Assembly: GCF_004786095.1 (NCBI RefSeq)
Contig: NZ_RHPJ01000002.1
Location: forward strand, 744,001 to 808,000
Reading direction: 5' to 3'
Length of the DNA: 64,000 nt
Source: Serinibacter arcticus
GTDB lineage: Bacteria; Actinomycetota; Actinomycetes; Actinomycetales; Beutenbergiaceae
In this document: piece by piece, positions 8,959 through 16,889 of the stretch
Position numbering within the stretch: position 1 is the stretch's first letter
Layout of the letters: every line of letters begins with the position of its first letter
Notes under the pieces: generated by a model
What the model was told of the DNA's origin: nothing
The model's input: the letters and a program-made list of their open reading frames with translations, nothing else
The model's database searches: none
Translations under genes and position numbers: made by a program

Positions 8959-10248
8959 GTGGCCACGTTCACAGCAGAGGTGTTCTCGAACGAGTTCCTG
9001 CCGGAGGGCGCGACCGACGTCCACGCCATCGTCTCGGTGCGGGCGAGCGGCGTCGAGGCGGGCGCTGTCGGCGCCGGTCAGTCCGGTTCCGGCGCGGCGG
9101 AGATCATCATCTTCGACTCCTCGGGCTCGATGACCGGGCGCAACATGGAGGCCGCCAAGCACGCGGCCGCCGTTGCCGTCGACGCGATCCCCGACGGGAC
9201 GTTCTTCGCGATCGTGCAGGGCAGCCACGTCGCCAACCGCGTGTTCCCCTACCCGAACGCGCCGGTCAAGATCGTCCAGATGGAACCCGGCGCACGTGCC
9301 GAGGCCAAGCGCGCGATCGCGCGCGTGACGCCGTCGGGCGGCACCGCGATGAGCTCGTGGCTGCTCCTGGCCGACGAGATCTTCGCGACGCTGCCGGCCG
9401 GCGTCCGCAAGCACGCCATCCTGCTGACCGACGGCAAGAACGAGTCGGAGCCGACGGGCAACCTCTCGCGCGCGATCCGCCGCGTGCAGGGCAACTTCCA
9501 GGTCGACGCGCGCGGCGTGGGCGACCGCTGGATCGTCGAGGAGGTCCGCGAGATCTCGACGGCGCTGCTCGGCACCGTCGGCCTCATCGCCGACCCGTCC
9601 CAGATCGCCGCCGACTTCGAGCAGATGATCCGCACGTCCGTGAACCGCGGCGTCGCCGACGCGCAGCTGCGGGTGTGGATCCCGCAGGGTGCGCAGCTGC
9701 TCTTCGTGCGCCAGGTCGCGCCGACGCTCGAGGACCTCACCGCGCGCCGCATCGACGTCAACCCGCTCACCGGCGGCTTCCCGACCGGTTCGTGGGGCAA
9801 CGAGGAGCGCGAGTACCACGTGGCCGTGCGCGTCGGTTCGAAGCCGGTGGGCGCCGAGCAGCTCGTCGCGCGCGTCCAGTTCACGGTGGACGGCCAGGTG
9901 CACGCGTCCGGCCTCGTCAAGGCGCAGTGGTCCGGCGACGCCAACCTCACCGCCCGGATCAGCCCGGAGGTCGCGCACTACACCGGCCAGGCCGAGCTGG
10001 CCGCCGTCATCCAGGAGGGTCTCGCGGCCAAGTCCGCCGGTGACGAGGCGACGGCGACCGTCAAGCTCGGTCGCGCCGTCCAGCTCGCGCAGCAGACCGG
10101 CAACGACGAGGCGACCTCGCGACTGCGTCGCGTGGTGGAGATCGACAACCCCGAGCGCGGCACGGTGCGCCTCAAGCGCGACACGTCCAAGCTGGACGAG
10201 ATGGCGCTCGACACCGCCTCGACCAAGACGACGCGGGTGCGCAAGTGA
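8959..10248 (+). CDS. von Willebrand factor A domain protein
   Basis: 429-residue soluble VWA protein. The MIDAS metal site reads DSSGS at residues 53-57, with a later TDG loop (LLTDGKNES) completing it. The VWA fold covers about 45-225, followed by a beta-rich region and a helical Ala/Gln tail. GTG at 8959 is preferred because GGAGGG lies at 8949-8954; a TTG at 8929 would add 10 residues and lacks such a site. It lies 38 nt after the phosphatase and its stop overlaps the FHA gene start (GTGA). VWA proteins bind partners through Mg2+ and often pair with AAA+ ATPases, which fits the ATPase at the head of this run, although the usual MoxR-type partner is absent. The specific ligand is unknown. 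Confidence 0.9.
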   Translation: MATFTAEVFSNEFLPEGATDVHAIVSVRASGVEAGAVGAGQSGSGAAEIIIFDSSGSMTGRNMEAAKHAAAVAVDAIPDGTFFAIVQGSHVANRVFPYPNAPVKIVQMEPGARAEAKRAIARVTPSGGTAMSSWLLLADEIFATLPAGVRKHAILLTDGKNESEPTGNLSRAIRRVQGNFQVDARGVGDRWIVEEVREISTALLGTVGLIADPSQIAADFEQMIRTSVNRGVADAQLRVWIPQGAQLLFVRQVAPTLEDLTARRIDVNPLTGGFPTGSWGNEEREYHVAVRVGSKPVGAEQLVARVQFTVDGQVHASGLVKAQWSGDANLTARISPEVAHYTGQAELAAVIQEGLAAKSAGDEATATVKLGRAVQLAQQTGNDEATSRLRRVVEIDNPERGTVRLKRDTSKLDEMALDTASTKTTRVRK

Positions 10249-11228
10249 GCGCCGTCTGCCCCGAGGGCCACACCTCGCAGGCGACCGACTACTGCGACAT
10301 CTGCGGTGCGCCGATGGCGGCTCCGGGTGCGGGGGCGGCGGGTTCGCCGTCCGGATCGGGCGAGTCCGGCGCCTCCTCGGGCACGGGCTCCGAGCCGACG
10401 ACCTGCCCGCACTGCCAGGCACCCGCGCCGGCGGGCGCGCTGTTCTGCGAGAACTGCGGCTACGACTTCACGACGGGGACGGCGCCGTCCTCCTCCTCGC
10501 GGTTCGCGGCGCCCGGATCGCAGGCGACGCCCGCGCCGGGGGCCGGTTCCGGGTCGGCGCAGGTGCTGCCCGCACCGCCCCAGCAGCCGGGGTCCGCGCT
10601 CGACCTGGACCCGCTCGAGGCGCCCGTCGCCGTCGCCGTCGAACCCGCCGCGGGTGCGGGGGAGTCGGGCGAGGGTGCCGAGGGTGAGTCCGAGGGCACC
10701 GGAGCAGAGGGCGAGGGCGCGGCCGACCCGGCCGTCGACCCCGCTGTCGACCCCGCCGCGAACGAGGCCGCCGATCCCGAGGCGACCCCCGCCACGGGGT
10801 TGCCGACGCCGTCGGTCCCCGGACCCGACGAGTGGGTCGCCGAGGTCTGGATCGACCCCGACTGGTACGCGGCGCAGGGTCCCGAGGACCCGATCCCGTC
10901 GGTCGGGATGCCGCTGGTCGTGCCGCTGCGCTCGCGCAGCGTGCTGGTCGGGCGGCCCTCGCGCTCCCGCGGCATCCACCCCGACGTCGACTGCGGCACC
11001 GACACCGGCGTCTCGCGACGCCAGTGCCAGCTGAGCACCGACGGCCTTCGCTGGTGGGTCGAGGACCTGCAGTCCGCCAACGGCACCTACCTCAGCCCCG
11101 TCGGCGAGCCGTTGCCGTCGTCGCCGATCACGGTCGGTGCACGCCAGGAGCTCGAGGAGGGTGCGCGCATCTTCGTCGGCGGCTGGACGCGGATCGTGGT
11201 GCGCCGGGGGATCCCCGGCGAGGTGTGA
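10245..11228 (+). CDS. FHA-domain protein with two zinc ribbons
   Basis: 327-residue phosphothreonine-binding protein. Zinc Cys 17/20 lie in TDYCDICGAPM, with Cys5 and a His nearby. A second ribbon (CPHC then CENCG) follows near residues 54-73. Then comes an acidic Gly/Glu/Asp/Pro stretch (about 80-190), and the FHA domain lies at about 225-322 with GRPSRSR, SRRQCQL (the usual SRxH has Gln in place of His) and SANGTYL. It is the last gene of the PknG run. In mycobacteria and corynebacteria PknG acts on FHA proteins GarA/OdhI through an N-terminal ETTS-type motif. No such motif is visible here, so this is not a simple GarA copy and may act as a scaffold. The SRxH change could weaken phosphothreonine binding. 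Confidence 0.88.
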   Translation: MSAVCPEGHTSQATDYCDICGAPMAAPGAGAAGSPSGSGESGASSGTGSEPTTCPHCQAPAPAGALFCENCGYDFTTGTAPSSSSRFAAPGSQATPAPGAGSGSAQVLPAPPQQPGSALDLDPLEAPVAVAVEPAAGAGESGEGAEGESEGTGAEGEGAADPAVDPAVDPAANEAADPEATPATGLPTPSVPGPDEWVAEVWIDPDWYAAQGPEDPIPSVGMPLVVPLRSRSVLVGRPSRSRGIHPDVDCGTDTGVSRRQCQLSTDGLRWWVEDLQSANGTYLSPVGEPLPSSPITVGARQELEEGARIFVGGWTRIVVRRGIPGEV

Positions 11229-11324
11229 CGCGTCCGCCGAGGTGACACGGTGGCGCTGCGCGGGTATCGCCGTCGGGGCGAGTAACGTCCTGGGCACACC
11301 ACTTCCGGCAGGCAAGGACGCACC

Positions 11325-12713
<1,389 letters not shown>

Positions 12714-12742
12714 GCCCGCGGCGCCCGCGCAGGCCCCCGCCG

Positions 12743-12863
12743 CCGCGCCCTCGCTGTGCACGGTTGGCCCGGATGCAACCTCGGTGTGCACGCCTGGTCG
12801 TGACCGCCTGAATGTGGCGGCCATTCGTGTACGGCGAGCACGGGGAGGCGGCCGTTGGTGCAC
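12743..12863 (-). repeat. Degenerate ~30-nt GTGCAC repeat array, left copy
   Basis: Read on the minus strand, units begin with GTGCAC or GTACAC at 12863, 12832, 12791 and 12761, spaced 31, 41 and 30 nt. The unit at 12791-12762 begins GTGCACACCGAGGTTGC and is 30 nt long, clearly akin to the plus-strand units at 14225. The two arrays point in opposite directions and bracket the DUF559 gene. Confidence 0.6.
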
Positions 12864-12959
12864 AGGGATCGCGGGGCGGCCGTGCGCGCACCCCGATCGG
12901 CTCCCGACGGTGTGCCCGGATGAAGCGCGAGCGGGTGTCCGGGCACCTGGTCATGAACA

Positions 12960-12994
12960 GCACAGCGAGCCGCCGTATCGACGGCTCGCTGTGC
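12960..12994. repeat. Perfect 13-bp inverted repeat
   Basis: Arms at 12960-12972 and 12982-12994 (GCACAGCGAGCCG and its complement) around a 9-nt loop. The arm contains the CACAGCGAG core of the neighbouring repeat family. It could be a terminator for the malic enzyme gene, although no T-run follows, or a folded member of the repeat family. Confidence 0.6.
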
Positions 12995-13119
12995 GGGGAT
13001 GGTCGCCCGACCCGTTGGCAGTGCGCCCGTGGTCGTTGACACCAAGGTGAACCGACAAGCGGTGCACAGGGAAGGCTCATTGCAGGACCAGGAGAAGGGA
13101 ACGGGTCCCCTCGCGATGC

Positions 13120-14034
13120 TCAGTGCAAGGAGCGGGCGGCAACGGCACGGCGGAGGCGGTGGATGAATGTCCCCGGATCGGCCACGGTGTCGGCTGACGC
13201 CTCGAGAACGATCCAACCCGCATCGCGGAGCCGCTGGTGGCGCTCGATGTCGATGCGCCAGGTGCGCGGGTCGGTGCGGTGGACGTCGCCGAGGTACTCG
13301 ATCGCGATCTTGAGCTCGGGGTAGCTGAGGTCGGGGCGAGCGAGGTACTGCCCGTCCGTGGCGTGCGCGGGGTGATTGACCAAGGGCTCCGGAAGCCCGG
13401 CGTTCAAGATGAGACGGCGCAGCTGCGTCTCGGGAACGGAGTCCGTTGCCGGTCTGATGTGGAGCAACGCCTCGCGGGCGGCTCGCAGGCCGACGCAGCG
13501 CGGAGATCGGCTCACGTGGGCGGTGATCAGCTCAAGAGTTGTCGGTGGATCTTGCCGTCGGGTCATCGCATCCCCGACCATGACCAGCTCCTCCATCGAG
13601 AGCAGTCGCGCGAGGTGCAGGAACGTGGTGGGCGGCGCGGTGACCCGCAGATCGTGGACCTGAGTCACGGTCCCGTAAGAGTTGGCGACCCAGGTCACCA
13701 CCCCGGGCCGTCGTACGCGGGCGCGCTGGTCCGAGACGGCGAGGTAGATCGTGGTGTGACGGCGGAAGCGGGGCGGGTGGTCGATGCCCAGCACGGCGAG
13801 AGCAGTGATCCCCGCGACGGCGTGGCGTCCATCGAGCACGCACCCGAGCGCCTTCACGCGGGCGACGACGTCGTCGGCGGGTGCGGTTCCCGCGGGTGCA
13901 CGGACGCCTGCGAACGGGGTCCCGAGGCCCGGGTGTCGGAGGCGACGGCGAGAGACGCCTGATGCCATGGCTTCAGCGGTGCTGAAGCCTGGCCGGGAGA
14001 GCGATGGCGGGAGTGAAGACGGTTGACGAGGCAT
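13120..14034 (-). CDS. DUF559-type nuclease-fold protein
   Basis: 304-residue protein of a type common in actinobacteria: an N-terminal winged-helix region (GFSTAEAMASGVSRRRLRHP, residues 16-35, like AbiEi antitoxin N-termini), a middle beta region, and a C-terminal restriction-endonuclease-like DUF559 domain. The nuclease-like core reads PDLSYPELKIAIEYLGD then HRTDPRTWRIDIERHQRLRDAGW (about 235-275), giving the expected E...(Y)...R/D pattern. The ATG at 14034 begins just after a Met-rich shadow and is the first start consistent with this family. The real substrate is unknown; these genes are sporadic in related genomes and are often suspected of defence or DNA-processing roles. It is flanked by oppositely oriented GTGCAC repeat arrays. 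Confidence 0.75.
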   Translation of the reverse strand: MPRQPSSLPPSLSRPGFSTAEAMASGVSRRRLRHPGLGTPFAGVRAPAGTAPADDVVARVKALGCVLDGRHAVAGITALAVLGIDHPPRFRRHTTIYLAVSDQRARVRRPGVVTWVANSYGTVTQVHDLRVTAPPTTFLHLARLLSMEELVMVGDAMTRRQDPPTTLELITAHVSRSPRCVGLRAAREALLHIRPATDSVPETQLRRLILNAGLPEPLVNHPAHATDGQYLARPDLSYPELKIAIEYLGDVHRTDPRTWRIDIERHQRLRDAGWIVLEASADTVADPGTFIHRLRRAVAARSLH

Positions 14035-14224
14035 GGAACGGTGGTAGCCGGTCTGGGCAGGCGCGCGCCGGCCGTCGGGGACCGATGGGGGAGTGCGCGA
14101 CACCGGAACTGATCTGGGGACAGGTCCCGGTGAGGGGGACACCCCTGCACTGGGCTGCGGCCTGCTGCCGATGCTGTCTCGCTGTGCGGAGTGGGCCGCG
14201 ACGGAGATGGTTCGGCGGCCCGGA

Positions 14225-14314
14225 GTGCACAGCGAGGTCGCGGTGCGGCCAGGGGTGCACAGCGAGATGGCGGTGCGGCCAGGGGTGCACACCGAGGTCA
14301 TCCAGGGCGGCTGT
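14225..14314 (+). repeat. ~30-nt GTGCAC tandem repeats, right copy
   Basis: Two full 30-nt units (14225-14254, 14255-14284) beginning GTGCACAGCGAG and ending GGTGCGGCCAGGG, plus a diverged third from 14285. They differ at only a few positions. They are related to the minus-strand array at 12743-12863 on the other side of the DUF559 gene, and lie directly before the rsgA promoter. Confidence 0.75.
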
Positions 14315-14350
14315 GGGAAATGGGTGGACGGGGTTCCTAGCGTCGGGGGT

Positions 14351-15406
14351 GTGACCATCGACTCCTGGCGGATCTCCCGCGTGGACCGGACGCGCGTCCT
14401 GGCGCTGCCGGACGGCGGCGACGGCACCGACGGGTCCTCCGGTGCGCCGATCGCGCTGCCGCTCCGGCCCGGAGGGCTCCTGCGGGCGGCCGGCGGCGTG
14501 GAGGTCGCGCCCGCCGTCGGAGACCGGTTGATCGCCACCGGCGGCGGACCCACCACCGTCCCCACCCAGCTCGTCCTCGCCCCCCGGACCAGCGAGCTCG
14601 TGCGCGACTCCGTCGACCGCACGTCCCGCCCGCAGGTGGTGGCCGCGAACGTCGACGTCGTGCTCGTCGTGGAACCGCTCGACCCCGCACCGTCCGTCGG
14701 GCGTGTCGAGCGGCTCGTGACCCTGGCGTGGCGCGCGGGGGCGCGACCCGTCGTCGTGCTGACGAAGACCGACCTGGTCCACGACGTCGAGGACTGGCGC
14801 ACCGACGTGGGGCGGGCCGCGCCCGGCGTCGTCGTGGTGGCGCTGTCCGCAGCCACGGGGGAGGGGCTCGCGGAGCTGCTCGCCCACGTCGAGCCCGGAT
14901 CGAGCCTCGTGGTGGTCGGCCGCTCGGGGGCGGGCAAGTCGACGCTCGTGAACGCGCTCCTGGGTAACGAGGCGATGGCCACCGGTGAGCGGCGCGGTGA
15001 CGGCAAGGGTCGTCACACCACCACTCACCGCGAGCTGCTCCGGCTCCGGCTGCCCGACGGCGGAGCCGCCTGGCTCATCGACACCCCGGGCCTGCGCGCC
15101 GTGGGGCTCGTGGCGAATCCGGACGCCGTCGGCGCGACCTTCGCCGACGTCGAGGAGCTCACCCGGGACTGCCGCTTCACCGACTGCGCGCACGAGCGGG
15201 AACCGGGTTGCGCCGTCGTCGCGGCCATCGAGGACGGATCGCTCCCGCGCCGACGCTTCGAGTCCTACCGCGCCCAGCACCGCGAGGCCGCCTACGCCGA
15301 GCGCCGGGCCGACGCGCGGCTCGCGGCCGACGACGGCCGCGACTGGCGCCGTCGATCCATCGAGAAACGGCAGCAGCGACGGTTCGCCGAGCGCAACGGC
15401 GGTTGA
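14351..15406 (+). CDS. rsgA: Ribosome-associated GTPase RsgA
   Basis: GTPase that checks and helps mature the 30S ribosomal subunit. 351 residues with the circularly permuted motif order that defines RsgA: G4 TKTD at 138-141 comes before the P-loop GRSGAGKST (about 190-198) and the switch/G3 DTPG; an OB-fold-like N-terminus precedes them. The C-terminal zinc site is complete: Cys274, Cys279, His281 and Cys287. The GTG start at 14351 was chosen because a TAGCGT hexamer lies 7 nt upstream (14338-14343), which suggests a leaderless message. A longer frame from 14093 would run through the GTGCAC repeats and is rejected. Confidence 0.93.
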   Translation: MTIDSWRISRVDRTRVLALPDGGDGTDGSSGAPIALPLRPGGLLRAAGGVEVAPAVGDRLIATGGGPTTVPTQLVLAPRTSELVRDSVDRTSRPQVVAANVDVVLVVEPLDPAPSVGRVERLVTLAWRAGARPVVVLTKTDLVHDVEDWRTDVGRAAPGVVVVALSAATGEGLAELLAHVEPGSSLVVVGRSGAGKSTLVNALLGNEAMATGERRGDGKGRHTTTHRELLRLRLPDGGAAWLIDTPGLRAVGLVANPDAVGATFADVEELTRDCRFTDCAHEREPGCAVVAAIEDGSLPRRRFESYRAQHREAAYAERRADARLAADDGRDWRRRSIEKRQQRRFAERNGG

Positions 15407-15455
15407 TCACCGCACCGACCCGGCGTTCAAAACAACACAATCGGACCCCCTGTGC

Positions 15456-15485
15456 TTGACATACCCACACAACCGGGAGTAAACA
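15456..15485 (+). promoter_or_regulatory. Promoter of fruK
   Basis: A consensus TTGACA at 15456-15461 is followed after 18 nt by TAAACA (15480-15485). The region just upstream (15428-15440) is unusually A-rich for this genome, a fit for an upstream activator or repressor site. The leader to the fruK ATG is about 55 nt. Confidence 0.6.
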
Positions 15486-15546
15486 AAGGGTGTCCCCATA
15501 AGTGCACCCCGACCTCGGGGGGCTGAGCGCGACGGAGCGTCCGACC

Positions 15547-16497
15547 ATGATCGTCACGGTGACCCTGAACCCCTCGGTCGACCGCACGGTGGAGATCGCC
15601 CGCCTCGAGCGCGGCCGCGTCGTGCGGGCCACCGGCTCCGGCATCCACCCCGGCGGCAAGGGCGTCAACGTGACGCGGGCGCTGCTCGCGAACGGGTTCG
15701 ACTCCGTGGCGCTGCTGCCGCTCGGGGGCGCCGACGGCCGCCGCCTCGCCGAGCTCCTCGACCAGGACGACGTCGCGCACGTCGCGGTACCGGTCCACGG
15801 CGAGACGCGCTCCAACATCACCGTCGCCGAGCCGGACGGCACCACCACCAAGCTCAACGCCACGGGCGAGGCCCTTCTCCCCGAGGAGCTCGAGGCGGTC
15901 GTCGCGCGGCTGCTCGAGATCACGACGCCGGGCGACTGGGTCGTGCTGTGCGGCTCGCTCCCGCCGGGTGTCGGGGACGACGTCTACGCCCGCACGACCC
16001 GGACGCTGCGCGAGGCGGGGATGCACGTCGTCGTCGACACGTCCGGCCCCGCGCTGACGGCGGCGATCGCCGCGGGCCCCGATCTCATCAAGCCCAACGC
16101 TGAGGAGCTCGCCGAGGTGGTCGGCCGCCCCGTGAGCACGGTCGGCGAGGCGGTCGACGCCGCCCGCGAGCTCCGGGCGCGCGGCGTCGGGACCGTGGTC
16201 ATCTCGCTCGGGGGAGCGGGCGCGGTGCTCGTCGATGACAACGGGGTCCTGGTCGGCACCTCCCGTGCCGCCGAGGTCCGCTCCTCGGTCGGCGCGGGAG
16301 ACTGCTTCCTCGCCGGCTACCTCAGCGCCCGCGACCGCGGCCGCGAGGCCGCGCTCACCACCGCTCTCGCGTACGGCGCCGCGGCCGTCCAGCTGCCGGG
16401 GTCGCAGGTGCCGACGCCGCACGACGTCGACCTCTCGGCCGCCAGGCTGCTCGATCGGCAGGAGCTGCAGAGCTCGCTCGGAACCCTCGTGGACTGA
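15547..16497 (+). CDS. fruK: 1-phosphofructokinase (PfkB family)
   Basis: Phosphorylates fructose 1-phosphate to fructose 1,6-bisphosphate in the PTS fructose route. 316 residues, normal length. It begins MIVTVTLNPSVDRT, the hallmark of FruK/LacC. PfkB signatures are seen: GGKGVNVTRAL near the N-terminus and SSVGAGDCFLAGY with the catalytic Asp near residue 247. The ATG at 15547 follows a GGAG. Downstream lie HPr and enzyme I, but the usual fructose-specific EII (fruA) and a DeoR-type regulator are not between or beside them. An alternative is tagatose-6-phosphate kinase, less likely next to PTS genes. Confidence 0.9.
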   Translation: MIVTVTLNPSVDRTVEIARLERGRVVRATGSGIHPGGKGVNVTRALLANGFDSVALLPLGGADGRRLAELLDQDDVAHVAVPVHGETRSNITVAEPDGTTTKLNATGEALLPEELEAVVARLLEITTPGDWVVLCGSLPPGVGDDVYARTTRTLREAGMHVVVDTSGPALTAAIAAGPDLIKPNAEELAEVVGRPVSTVGEAVDAARELRARGVGTVVISLGGAGAVLVDDNGVLVGTSRAAEVRSSVGAGDCFLAGYLSARDRGREAALTTALAYGAAAVQLPGSQVPTPHDVDLSAARLLDRQELQSSLGTLVD

Positions 16498-16515
16498 ACG
16501 GTCCGCGTCCCCAGC

Positions 16516-16548
16516 ACCGTGGCGCCCACCGGGGGTGCGTGCCACGGT
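16516..16548 (+). terminator. Weak stem-loop after fruK
   Basis: 8-bp arms (ACCGTGGC at 16516-16523 and its complement at 16541-16548) with a 17-nt G/C-rich loop, 18 nt past the fruK stop and just before the ptsH promoter. No T-run. It may separate fruK transcription from ptsHI. Confidence 0.4.
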
Positions 16549-16577
16549 TGACCGACCCGGAAGGGTCGTCGTAGACA
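16548..16577 (+). promoter_or_regulatory. ptsHI promoter with a palindrome in the spacer
   Basis: TTGACC (16548-16553), an 18-nt spacer and TAGACA (16572-16577). Within the spacer is a perfect palindrome, CGACCC-GGAA-GGGTCG (16553-16568), placed where a bound repressor would block RNA polymerase. The ptsH ATG follows about 57 nt later with AAGGAG upstream. Confidence 0.55.
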
Positions 16578-16634
16578 GGTCCCACCCCCATCAGGCCCCC
16601 CGGGGCAGAACCGAAGTGACGAAGGAGTCGACAG

Positions 16635-16889
16635 ATGGCAGAGCGCACCGTGGTCGTGGCATCCGCGCAGGGTCTCCACGCACGACCGGCAAAGCTGTTC
16701 ACCCAGGCGGCCGCAGGCAAGGGCGCCACGATCGCCGCCGAGGGCGGTGCGCCGGTCGACGCCGGAAGCATCCTCCGCGTCATGGCGCTCGGTGTGAAGG
16801 GCGGCGCCACCGTCACGATCGCCGCCGAGGACGAGGCCGTCCTCGACGAGCTGCAGACGCTGCTCGAGACGGACCTGGACGCCGAGTGA
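16635..16889 (+). CDS. ptsH: PTS phosphocarrier protein HPr
   Basis: Small cytosolic carrier that takes a phosphoryl group from enzyme I and passes it to sugar EII proteins. 84 residues, the usual length. The active His15 lies in GLHARP, and a Ser is present at position 45 in GSILRVMAL, the site matching the regulatory Ser46 of Firmicutes, although actinobacteria often lack the HPr kinase. AAGGAG lies 7-12 nt upstream of the ATG. The stop overlaps the ptsI start (GTGA), so HPr and enzyme I are coupled. Confidence 0.97.
   Translation: MAERTVVVASAQGLHARPAKLFTQAAAGKGATIAAEGGAPVDAGSILRVMALGVKGGATVTIAAEDEAVLDELQTLLETDLDAE

Larger units (their letters stand above)
12714..13119. other. 406-nt intergenic region with degenerate GTGCAC repeats
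   Basis: No convincing gene is seen; the short frames here lack start signals and family resemblance. It contains a degenerate repeat array (12743-12863), a perfect 13-bp inverted repeat (12960-12972 and 12982-12994, 9-nt loop) built on CACAGCGAGCCG, and a further GTGCAC at 13062. It separates the malic enzyme gene from the convergent DUF559 gene, so transcription probably ends here from both sides. Confidence 0.7.

Noticed and set aside
12743-14314. CRISPR array
   Set aside because: The repeats are adjoining or irregularly spaced without unique spacers of constant length, and no cas gene is present.
13120-15006. 628-residue minus-strand protein fused to DUF559
   Set aside because: The upstream part is antisense to rsgA and the repeats; DUF559 proteins start at the Met at 14034.
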